Origin: Spirochaetaceae bacterium
GTDB lineage: Bacteria > Spirochaetota > Spirochaetia > B11-G9
Direction: 5' to 3'
NCBI GenBank assembly: GCA_030643345.1
Contig: DAOWMA010000143.1
Coordinates: 1-5,952 of the forward strand
DNA: 5,952 bases
Shown: positions 1-5,952 of the stretch, one piece after another
Numbering within the stretch: position 1 is the first letter of the stretch
Layout: each line of letters begins with the position of its first letter
The notes under the pieces: model-generated
The model's database searches: none
What the model was told of the DNA's origin: nothing
Seen by the model: the letters and a program-made list of their open reading frames with translations, nothing else
Made by a program: the position numbers and the translations under genes

Positions 1-1
1 A

Positions 2-3000
2 ACCCCTTTTGAAGCTTCCTATGACAGGATGTCCAACGCAGCGGATGACTTTGTCATGGAAGGTGAACATGGAGTACGTATACTTCTTTCTGAAGGTACC
101 TTTTTATTTGCAGAAGATGGAAGTTTGGTTTCAAAGTATAAGTGGGTATATAAAATACTCGACCAGGGTGGAATTGACAGCTGGTCCAGTACCCAGGTTT
201 CCTGGACTCCCTGGAACCAGGAGAGGCCCGTAATCAGGGTCAGAGTTACAAACCCTGACGGGAATTCATATTTTCTTACCCAGGACCATATAATTGAGAG
301 TACAGAAAGCAGTGATATTGCAAATATCTATTCCGACAGAAAGCTGCTTCAGGCCCCTTTCCCCAGGGTAACTGTTGGTTCAATAGTGGAAGAGGAAACA
401 ATAATGGTAAATGCAGTGCCGAAATTTGGTACCGGCATTTCCAGATCATGGTATTTTGAAGGCTCTAATCCTATTGCTATGAACAGAGTTATCATTGAAG
501 TACCCGGGATTTTACCATTTCATTCCAAAATTACCCTTAAAGAGGACCTGAAACCGTGCATTACCAATAAAAATGGAGTTGACACATATACTTATGAGTA
601 TCCCCTCGTACCGGTTGCAGAAGAAATAGAATCCGGTTTGCCCCTGGACCATCCTCACTGGGTTTCTCTGGCATTTTCAACTGGAACTTCCTGGGATAAA
701 ATTGCAACAGTCTATTTCAGTTTGATTGAGGAAAAACTTGGATCATCTGATTTCAGTGATGAATTAAAGACACTCGCAAAGGATAATGCTCATGATACTG
801 CTGTAAGTATTACCCAGTGGTTGAACAAAGAGATAAGATACACCGGGCTTGAGCTTGGAACCGGATCGATTATCCCTACTGTCCCTGAAGTAACACTGGA
901 ACGGGGCTTTGGCGATTGCAAGGACAAGGCTGTTATAGTTACTGCCATGATGAGAGAAGCAGGTTTTGATGCCTGGGTAGCACTTCTAAGAGCAGGTTCA
1001 TCAAAAGATATTGATCCCTTTCTGCCCGGACTTGGAGGATTTAATCATGCAATAGTCTATGTTGGAGGGGATGATCCTTTCTGGATAGATCCTACTTCAG
1101 AGTTTTCCTTTGATGGGTATCTTCCTTTAAGCGATCAGAACAGATGGGCACTTATAGCGTCTTCACTGGCAACTAATCTTGTAAAAACTTCAGTTTCTAC
1201 TGCGGCAGATAATAAAACTGTAAGAAATATCGTGTATTCTTTGAATGATACAGGCTTTTCAGATGTTTTGGAGACTACAACTTACTTTGGTGCTGAAGAC
1301 AGTGCACACAGAAGCAGATACCTGTTCATGAAGGAGGATGATATAAATTCAGGTATCGATGAATATATAAAACGGTCCTATCGTTTTGGTAAGAACACAG
1401 GTTTTAAGTACAGTGATACAGGGAATTTCGATGAACACTTTAATGTTCAGTTAAATATAGAAGGTGCGGGCAGGGGCGTAACAGAAAATTCCCAGGCCAT
1501 TGTTGCCATAATGCAGGGAGAGCTTGTAAATTACCTTCCAGGTATTTTTCTTACAGAAAATGAAGAAAAAGATAATGAAGAAGCAGATGCTGATATTCGT
1601 AAAGATGATTACTATTTCTACAAACCATTTACTTTTGAAACCAGATATACAATTAATCCTCCAGGTGGATTTTCTTTGAGGGAACTCCCAAAATCAGAAA
1701 TTATCAATCTTGGAGATATTACTGTAGAAAAGCATTTTAAAATAACTGATGAAGTTGTGGAAGCAGTACTTACTTTAAGTTCGGGACAAAGGTTAATTTC
1801 TGCTGCAGATTTTGAGGTAACAAAAAAAGAAGTTATTCGTTTTTCCAAAGAAAATCCAATTCTTGTAGTGTTTGATCATATTGGGGAAAAATTATTGGCA
1901 GAAGGGAACTACAGGGGTTCTATTGATTATCTAAAAGCAATAAGTGACCGTGAGCCGGAAAAAGAGATCCATTTAATAAGATTGGCAGATGCACTATTGA
2001 AGGCAGGACTGGGCTTTGATGCCAGAGCAGCAGCCGAAAAGGCTGTTGAACTGAATGATAAATCTGCCCAGGCATTTAGTAAGCTTGCCTGGATTCTCCA
2101 GCATGATGAACTTGGTGTCCGTTTTGGACCCGGGTATGACAGGACCGGAGCAATTAAAGCTTATAGGAAGGCTGTAGAAATAGATGCTGACGAGTGGTCG
2201 AATTTTGCAAATCTGGCAATTCTTATGGAGTATGATGAAAATGGACTTCGCTACAGTAACGGAAACCTGCGGGAGGCTGTTGAAACATACAGGCAGATTG
2301 GTGATAAGCTTGCTGATAACGGAATGGATATAAATGTTATTACAGATCTTCTTTATCTTGAAGCCTGGGATGAACTGGAAACTGCTCTTGGAAAACTTGA
2401 AAATCAGAAGACAGTAACTCTGTACAAGGTTGCAGCCTATGCTGCAGCAGGCGAATTTGATGCTGCTTTTGGGGAAGCGTCAAAAACAGGAGATGCTGTT
2501 GATAAAAGGCATATTCTTTCCAGTGCAGGGGAACTGCTTATTCATATAAGGGATTATACTTCAGCTTCTGTGCTCCTTAGGGAGGCTGCAAAAGGATCAC
2601 CGGATGCAATGTCTCTGGAATCCAGAGCAGGTGTTCTTTCCAGGACTGTTCCATTTGAAGAAATTGTATACGATCCAAATGATCCTGAGGCTTTGGTAAA
2701 GAAATTTTATACAGCCCTTTATATGTCTGGCGGTTCTGATTTTGAGGGTCTGAAAGAAATTATGACTGCAGATTTATTTAGCAGGGCTGTAAATAGAGAT
2801 AATAATAATAATTTCCATTCCGAATGGTGGTCTTTACGAAACGAAAGCATATCGGCGGGGTTGTCCATGAAAGTTATTCTGGATTTGATGTTATCAGATA
2901 TTAAATTCCAGACTCGGAAAGATGCAGATGGAGGATATCATTTAAAGCTCATTCAGACAGGGCTGGGAACAAACCTTGATTCTAATTTTTATATAAAAAA

Positions 3001-4030
3001 AGCAGGCTCCGATTTAAAAATTGCAGCAACAGACAGTTTTAGAGCGTCCATCGGAAGTGTCGTGCTTGAATATCTTGATTCCGGGAAGCTGGGGTCTGCA
3101 TCAGATTGGCTGGACTGGTTTATAAAGGATTACAGTTCATTTGCAAGAGAGGGAGACGAACCTCTCTATGGACATCCAATACAGGGTTTTTGGAAAAAAC
3201 GGGGTAATGATAAATCGAATATAAAAGCCATGGAACTTGCAGCAGTATCAGTACTTGCTACAGATAAAATACTGTTCAGTAAAGCTGTTTCTGTTATGGA
3301 ATCCAGTCTTGTGATGGATGATAATATTTTTACTTCCGACAAGTTCTATTATGCTCTCTATTTTGCATATCAGACTGGAGAGAATTTTGAGGGACAGTAC
3401 AAAACCGCTTCCTGGCTTTATGATAAATATCCTGAATCAGATTTTGCCTGGTCAGTATTATTGCGGGCGCTGTTCGATCTTGGCCGGTTTAATGAGCTTG
3501 ATACTCTTGCGCTGGAGAGGCTGCAAGAGGATGATGAAGATGATACAGCAATAGATATGCTGATAAACAGCTATTTTGCAAGACTCGATTTTGATTCGGT
3601 AGATAGAATTTTTCAGGATCTGAAAGTCAAAAACAGATTAACAGCCCGGCTTTACAATGCCGTAGCCTGGATGTATCTTTTTAAACCGGTAGTTGATGAA
3701 AAAGCCCTTGAATATGCAAGAAAGGCTGTAAATATGTCTAACAACAATAATACTGCTATCCTTCATACTCTGGCTGCTATGTATGCTGAGTTTGGTCGAT
3801 GTGAGGAGGCCCGTAATACTCTAAACAGGGTTATGGTTTTATCAGGATCAAGTCAGCCATCTTCTGATGACTGGTATGTTCTCGGGCGTATAGCAGAAGA
3901 ATACGGTATGCTGGAATCTGCACTTTTTTACTATAAAAAAGTGGAGAAGCCCCAAAGTATTTCCAGTCAGTACGATAGTTCCTATACCCTTGCTTTAAGA
4001 AGAATTGTGGGGCTGGCCAAAGATGAATAA
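2..4030 (+). CDS. Large DUF3857 / transglutaminase-like / TPR envelope protein, 5' end outside window
   Basis: Residues are counted from the ATG at 29. Order of domains: DUF3857 (about 19-225); transglutaminase-like core (about 255-375) with the motif GDCKDKA, giving Cys297, His340 in FNHAIV and Asp354 in WIDPT, a complete triad; a beta-rich segment (about 390-600) typical of the C-terminal side of DUF3857 proteins; TPR-like helices (about 608-880), including the conserved GYDRTGAIKAYRKAVEID; an NTF2-like insert (about 882-1005); and further TPRs (about 1066-1333). The frame is open from position 2 to the window edge. The ATG at 29 lacks a spaced ribosome binding site, and the homologous N-terminal strand begins almost at once, so the true start, probably with a signal peptide, lies upstream. 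The family is usually exported; its substrate is unknown, and it could be a protease, amidase or crosslinker, or a binding scaffold. The stop overlaps the next gene by 8 bp. Domain calls are firm; function is not. Confidence 0.9.
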   Translation, partial: TPFEASYDRMSNAADDFVMEGEHGVRILLSEGTFLFAEDGSLVSKYKWVYKILDQGGIDSWSSTQVSWTPWNQERPVIRVRVTNPDGNSYFLTQDHIIESTESSDIANIYSDRKLLQAPFPRVTVGSIVEEETIMVNAVPKFGTGISRSWYFEGSNPIAMNRVIIEVPGILPFHSKITLKEDLKPCITNKNGVDTYTYEYPLVPVAEEIESGLPLDHPHWVSLAFSTGTSWDKIATVYFSLIEEKLGSSDFSDELKTLAKDNAHDTAVSITQWLNKEIRYTGLELGTGSIIPTVPEVTLERGFGDCKDKAVIVTAMMREAGFDAWVALLRAGSSKDIDPFLPGLGGFNHAIVYVGGDDPFWIDPTSEFSFDGYLPLSDQNRWALIASSLATNLVKTSVSTAADNKTVRNIVYSLNDTGFSDVLETTTYFGAEDSAHRSRYLFMKEDDINSGIDEYIKRSYRFGKNTGFKYSDTGNFDEHFNVQLNIEGAGRGVTENSQAIVAIMQGELVNYLPGIFLTENEEKDNEEADADIRKDDYYFYKPFTFETRYTINPPGGFSLRELPKSEIINLGDITVEKHFKITDEVVEAVLTLSSGQRLISAADFEVTKKEVIRFSKENPILVVFDHIGEKLLAEGNYRGSIDYLKAISDREPEKEIHLIRLADALLKAGLGFDARAAAEKAVELNDKSAQAFSKLAWILQHDELGVRFGPGYDRTGAIKAYRKAVEIDADEWSNFANLAILMEYDENGLRYSNGNLREAVETYRQIGDKLADNGMDINVITDLLYLEAWDELETALGKLENQKTVTLYKVAAYAAAGEFDAAFGEASKTGDAVDKRHILSSAGELLIHIRDYTSASVLLREAAKGSPDAMSLESRAGVLSRTVPFEEIVYDPNDPEALVKKFYTALYMSGGSDFEGLKEIMTADLFSRAVNRDNNNNFHSEWWSLRNESISAGLSMKVILDLMLSDIKFQTRKDADGGYHLKLIQTGLGTNLDSNFYIKKAGSDLKIAATDSFRASIGSVVLEYLDSGKLGSASDWLDWFIKDYSSFAREGDEPLYGHPIQGFWKKRGNDKSNIKAMELAAVSVLATDKILFSKAVSVMESSLVMDDNIFTSDKFYYALYFAYQTGENFEGQYKTASWLYDKYPESDFAWSVLLRALFDLGRFNELDTLALERLQEDDEDDTAIDMLINSYFARLDFDSVDRIFQDLKVKNRLTARLYNAVAWMYLFKPVVDEKALEYARKAVNMSNNNNTAILHTLAAMYAEFGRCEEARNTLNRVMVLSGSSQPSSDDWYVLGRIAEEYGMLESALFYYKKVEKPQSISSQYDSSYTLALRRIVGLAKDE
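866..1132 (+). other. Transglutaminase-like catalytic core with intact Cys-His-Asp triad
   Basis: This part of the large protein carries the papain-like triad of the transglutaminase superfamily: the Cys codon at 917-919 in GDCKDKA, the His codon at 1046-1048 in NHAIV and the Asp codon at 1088-1090 in WIDPT. Their order and spacing (43 and 14 residues) fit the superfamily. Because all three residues are kept, the domain is probably catalytic rather than a degenerate binding module. The reaction cannot be read from the sequence: bacterial members include proteases and amidases as well as crosslinking enzymes. Confidence 0.85.
2672..3045 (+). other. Probable NTF2-like domain between two TPR blocks
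   Basis: Residues about 882-1005 of the large protein start with DPNDPEALVKKFYTALY, followed by a helix ending in a 'metastable' motif-like stretch (LKEIMTADLFSRAV), then alternating beta strands ending in FYIKKAGSDLKIAATDSF. A helix pair followed by strands and a 'lysine/glycine, then KIA' ending is typical of NTF2/SnoaL-like domains, and DPxDP-plus-helix inserts are, as I recall, found in other DUF3857-TPR proteins. It interrupts the TPR array. A (AAT)4 microsatellite at 2801-2812 encodes an Asn run in a loop here. The assignment rests on pattern resemblance only. Confidence 0.45.
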
Positions 4031-4475
4031 ATACCTGTTTATTATTACAGCTGTACTCATTCTGTTTTTTACAGGGTGTTCTGAAAAAGAAGAACTGGTT
4101 TCGGTAACTGTTGGAAAGGATGTTTATCAGATAGAAGTGGCCCGAACACGGGAAGAACAATCCCTTGGGCTTATGTACCGGGAATCACTGAAATCAGATA
4201 AAGGGATGATTTTTATCTATAATGAAGATCGAAAGCTCAGCTTCTGGATGAAGAATACTTATGTTCCATTATCAATTGCTTTCGTTGCCAAAGATGGTAC
4301 TATTAAAGAAATTTACCAAATGAAACCTGAATCTCTGACCCCTGTAAAATCCACCCATTCGGTAAGATATGCTCTTGAGCTCCCCCTTGGTTCCTTCCAG
4401 CGGTCCGGAGCCAGTGCAGGGGACAAAATAACCCTCCCTGAGCAGTTAACAGTGAGCAGTAAACAGATTTACTAA
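4023..4475 (+). CDS. DUF192 family (COG1430) lipoprotein
   Basis: A 150-residue protein. Residues 1-18 form a lipoprotein signal peptide: Lys3, a hydrophobic stretch (YLFIITAVLILFFT) and a lipobox FTGC with Cys19 as the expected lipidation site. The rest is one DUF192 domain with its hallmark motifs in order: LGLMYR (48-53), GMIFIY (61-66), FWMKNT (74-79), VPLSIAFV (81-88), DGTIKEI (91-97), ALELPLGSF (117-125) and the final AGD (132-134). DUF192 is a small beta-rich domain of unknown biochemical role, usually exported. I chose the ATG at 4023 over an in-frame TTG at 4005 because it places the charged residue and hydrophobic core correctly for a signal peptide; a GGGG at 4009-4012 is a weak ribosome binding site. 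The start overlaps the upstream stop in ATGAATAA, so translation is probably coupled. The C-terminal tail after residue 139 is not conserved and lies in a repeat-rich stretch. Confidence 0.93.
   Translation: MNKYLFIITAVLILFFTGCSEKEELVSVTVGKDVYQIEVARTREEQSLGLMYRESLKSDKGMIFIYNEDRKLSFWMKNTYVPLSIAFVAKDGTIKEIYQMKPESLTPVKSTHSVRYALELPLGSFQRSGASAGDKITLPEQLTVSSKQIY
4440..4467 (+). repeat. Two 14-bp tandem repeats at the 3' end of the DUF192 gene
   Basis: GAGCAGTTAACAGT (4440-4453) is followed directly by GAGCAGTAAACAGA (4454-4467), matching at 12 of 14 positions. The unit is not a multiple of three, so it does not give a protein repeat; it encodes the unconserved tail EQLTVSSKQ. The second copy provides most of the left arm of the hairpin over the stop codons. 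It probably arose by a small local duplication. Confidence 0.5.
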
Positions 4476-4486
4476 CTGCTAACTGT
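4449..4486. terminator. Imperfect hairpin across the convergent stop codons, possible bidirectional terminator
   Basis: The arm at 4449-4460 (ACAGTGAGCAGT) pairs with 4475-4486 (ACTGCTAACTGT) at 11 of 12 positions, the exception being a G-A mismatch. Inside the loop, AAA (4461-4463) can pair with TTT (4468-4470) around CAGA; alternatively AGTAAA (4458-4463) pairs with TTTACT (4468-4473). Both stop codons (4473-4475 for the DUF192 gene, 4479-4481 complement for xseB) lie within it. Neither strand has a U-tract after the stem and the stem is not GC-rich, so it is not a standard intrinsic terminator. It may still slow polymerase or protect 3' ends. Confidence 0.35.
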
Positions 4487-4712
4487 CAATCCCGTCAAAT
4501 AATTCCAGATTAGGTTTATCATCGTCTGTTTCCGGTTTATTAACAAGGATTTCAATTTTTCTTTCAATTTTAGCAAGGTCTTTTTCCAGCCCTTTCGCAA
4601 GCTTAATTCCTTCTTCGAAAATTTTTACTGCGTCGTCAAGAGCAACATCCCCATCCCGCATTTTATCATTTAACTCTTCGAGGTTTATAAGTCTTTCTTC
4701 GAAACTTTTCAT
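4479..4712 (-). CDS. xseB: Exodeoxyribonuclease VII small subunit
   Basis: A 77-residue protein of the usual XseB length. The core FEERLINLEELNDKMRDGDV, followed by LDDAVKIFEEGIKLAKGLEKDL and IERKIEILV, aligns along its length with the two-helix XseB family pattern (FE..L..LE.IV..LE.GD..LEEAL..FE.G..L...C...L..AE.+I..L). Several XseB copies wrap the coiled-coil arm of each XseA to form the ATP-independent, metal-independent nuclease that cuts single-stranded DNA into short oligonucleotides from both ends. The tail after about residue 58 is acidic and unconserved (PETDDDKPNLELFDGIDS). The gene follows xseA after a 4-bp gap and has a clear ribosome binding site (AAAGGA, spacer 8 nt) within the end of xseA. 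Its stop faces that of the DUF192 gene across 3 bp. Confidence 0.95.
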   Translation of the reverse strand: MKSFEERLINLEELNDKMRDGDVALDDAVKIFEEGIKLAKGLEKDLAKIERKIEILVNKPETDDDKPNLELFDGIDS

Positions 4713-4716
4713 TTTT

Positions 4717-5916
4717 TTATTCCTTTATTTCTGCGGAAGCACTGTTTTTTGCAAAGCGGATGTTTATCATTTGTCCCGGGGTTAGTTTTTTTGCTGATTT
4801 TATAAGCCTGTCAGTTTTACTATCGGTAATAACAGCGAAGCCCCTTTTGAGTACAGCCATAGGTGATACACTTTCAAGATCATTTCTTAGAAGTTCAATT
4901 TTGTGTTTTTTCTTAAGGATAATTCCCTTAAGTATTGATATGGATTCCTCTTTTGTATCATCCAGACTTAAAAGAAGGGGCTGTATAATCTGTCTGAAGT
5001 TTCGTTCAAGATTGTCCGGGGTAAACTGATTTAAGAGAATTGTGACCCGCTCTTTTTTCTCTATCAGTTTTTCAGCAATGCTGTCCTTTAGCAGCAGGAC
5101 CTTATTAATTAATTCTTCTCTGCTCGATGATACTACTTCTGCAGCAGCAGATGGAGTCGGAGCTCTGTAGTCAGCAGCAAGATCAGAGAGTGATATATCA
5201 ATTTCATGTCCGACTGCGGAAATTACAGGTATTTCCGATTCTGCTATGGCCATTACTACCGATTCTTCAGAAAAAGGAAGAAGATCTTCCAGTGATCCCC
5301 CCCCCCTTCCTGTAATAATTACATCCCCCAGTTTGTATCTGTTAACTCTTTTAATTTGTTCGGCTATTTCATCCCCTGCACCTTCACCCTGGACTGGTGC
5401 AGGTATAATTACAAGATCTGCACCCGAATTTCTGCGTCCGAGGACCTGAATAATATCCCTGAGTGCAGCTCCGGTAGGGGAGGTCACCACCGCAATTTTT
5501 TCAGGAAAAAGAGGAAGGGGTTGTTTTCTGTCCGGATCAAAGAAGCCCAAAGCTGCAAGTTTCTGCTTTCTTCTTTCCAGCATTGCAAGGATATCGCCCT
5601 CACCGGATTGTTCCATTGAATTGCAGATTATCTGGTAGGTGCCTCTTTTTGCATAAACTGAAATTGTTGCACGGATTCTTACCATCTGCCCGTCAGATGG
5701 CTGGAAGTTTACTCCCATAGTTCTTCCTTTGAACATTACTCCCTGTATCATCGCATCTTCATCTTTTAGAGTAAAATACCAGTGACCTGTACTGGAGGGC
5801 CTGAAGTTGGAGAGTTCTCCCTCAACTGTCAATGTTATGAATGAGGATTCCAGAATCTCTTTAATTAGAGATGTAAGGTCCGAAACCTGGTAAATTTTAT
5901 CACTCTGGTCAAACAT
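4717..5916 (-). CDS. xseA: Exodeoxyribonuclease VII large subunit
   Basis: A 399-residue protein, the catalytic subunit of exonuclease VII, which degrades single-stranded DNA in repair and recombination in the cytoplasm. Residues about 7-105 form the N-terminal OB-fold (VSDLTSLIKEIL, EGELSNF, GHWYFTLKD, GVMFKG). The catalytic domain (about 135-260) has TSPTGAALRDI (145-155), TGRGGGSLEDLLPFSEE (202-218) and ISAVGHEIDISLSDLAADYRAPTPSAAAE (232-260). Asp154, Arg204, His237 and Asp240 correspond to residues I recall as essential in E. coli XseA (D155, R205, H238, D241). Residues 261-345 are helical/coiled coil, the XseB-binding arm, and 355-395 form the C-terminal segment (LKRGFAVI, LTPGQMINIRF). 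It is shorter than the E. coli protein (456 residues), mainly in the helical arm. An in-frame stop at 5928-5926 fixes the start at the ATG at 5916, though its ribosome binding site is weak. A ten-base G run sits in the GRGGGS codons; the frame is intact here. Confidence 0.97.
   Translation of the reverse strand: MFDQSDKIYQVSDLTSLIKEILESSFITLTVEGELSNFRPSSTGHWYFTLKDEDAMIQGVMFKGRTMGVNFQPSDGQMVRIRATISVYAKRGTYQIICNSMEQSGEGDILAMLERRKQKLAALGFFDPDRKQPLPLFPEKIAVVTSPTGAALRDIIQVLGRRNSGADLVIIPAPVQGEGAGDEIAEQIKRVNRYKLGDVIITGRGGGSLEDLLPFSEESVVMAIAESEIPVISAVGHEIDISLSDLAADYRAPTPSAAAEVVSSSREELINKVLLLKDSIAEKLIEKKERVTILLNQFTPDNLERNFRQIIQPLLLSLDDTKEESISILKGIILKKKHKIELLRNDLESVSPMAVLKRGFAVITDSKTDRLIKSAKKLTPGQMINIRFAKNSASAEIKE
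4721..4726 (-). promoter_or_regulatory. Ribosome binding site of xseB
   Basis: Read on the minus strand this is AAAGGA, followed by an 8-nt A/T-rich spacer and the ATG at 4712-4710. It lies in the last codons of xseA, so xseB can be translated from the same mRNA both by its own initiation and by ribosomes finishing xseA. It supports the choice of the xseB start. Confidence 0.75.
5297..5306 (-). repeat. Ten-base G homopolymer (coding strand) within xseA
   Basis: The plus strand has ten consecutive C, read on the coding strand as the end of AGG, two GGG codons and the start of GGA, encoding Arg204-Gly205-Gly206-Gly207 of the GRGGGS motif. It is by far the longest G/C homopolymer in the window. 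A one-base gain leads to TGA ten codons after the run, and a one-base loss leads to TAG about fourteen codons on; either would remove the His237/Asp240 motif. Confidence 0.95.
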
Positions 5917-5952
5917 TTTTCGATCTTATCATAAATATAAGACTCTGGTCGA

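Noticed and set aside
29..31. ATG as the true start of the large gene
   Set aside because: The frame is open upstream to the window edge, no spaced ribosome binding site precedes it, and no signal peptide follows although the family is normally exported. The gene is treated as cut by the window edge.
2801..2812. (AAT)4 microsatellite in the large gene
   Set aside because: It encodes an in-frame Asn run; a change of one unit keeps the frame, so it is not a switch. A second Asn run near 3740 uses mixed codons.
2995..3001. A7 runs at 2995-3001 and 1822-1828 as programmed frameshift sites
   Set aside because: Runs of seven A are common in DNA of this composition, the reading frame continues through them, and no downstream structure or overlapping frame suggests recoding.
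4005..4022. TTG start for the DUF192 gene adding six residues (MWGWPK)
   Set aside because: The ATG at 4023 gives a normal lipoprotein signal peptide with a short charged N-terminus; the extension lies inside the upstream gene.
3831..4160. Minus-strand open frame of 109 codons, and other overlapping frames within the large gene and xseA
   Set aside because: They lie within strongly supported genes on the other strand or frame and their translations show no recognisable domain.
5928..5933. TATGAT (minus strand) as a -10 promoter box for xseA
   Set aside because: It sits only 11 nt before the ATG, which would leave almost no leader, and a -35 box would lie outside the window. It could be chance in AT-rich DNA.
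5902..5950. 9-bp direct repeat ACTCTGGTC at 5902-5910 and 5942-5950
   Set aside because: Too short to separate from chance; one copy is coding (Asp-Gln-Ser of xseA) and there is no third copy or symmetry suggesting an operator.

Overview
This 5,952-bp window holds four protein-coding genes in two convergent blocks, with almost no intergenic DNA. The plus strand carries a very large transglutaminase-like/TPR protein gene, whose 5' end lies outside the window, followed by a small DUF192 lipoprotein gene. The minus strand carries xseA and xseB, the two subunits of exodeoxyribonuclease VII. No RNA gene, mobile element, CRISPR array or origin was seen.

Organism: a diderm bacterium with a moderately AT-rich genome (many AGA/AGG arginine and ATA isoleucine codons). 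A spirochaete is my best guess. The compact XseA has an N-terminus (EGELSNFRPSSTGHWYFTLKD) that resembles spirochaetal XseA as I remember it, and the lipobox with Phe at -3 (FTGC) fits the relaxed spirochaetal lipobox. This is inference, not proof.

Layout. Positions 2-4030 (+): a protein of more than 1,340 residues with DUF3857, a transglutaminase-like fold with an intact Cys-His-Asp triad, a beta-rich segment, TPRs, an NTF2-like insert and more TPRs. Positions 4023-4475 (+): the DUF192 lipoprotein, overlapping the previous gene by 8 bp, so the two are probably translationally coupled and both act outside the cytoplasmic membrane. Positions 4476-4478: a 3-bp gap between convergent stop codons, inside an imperfect hairpin. 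Positions 4479-4712 (-): xseB. Positions 4717-5916 (-): xseA, upstream of xseB in one operon. Positions 5917-5952: the upstream edge of xseA, with no assignable gene.

The plus-strand pair is an envelope module of unknown function. The minus-strand pair is a standard DNA-repair nuclease. Nothing links the two blocks except their convergent arrangement. The most unusual feature is a run of ten G (coding strand) exactly at the GRGGGS active-site motif of xseA. I found no convincing new multi-gene system.
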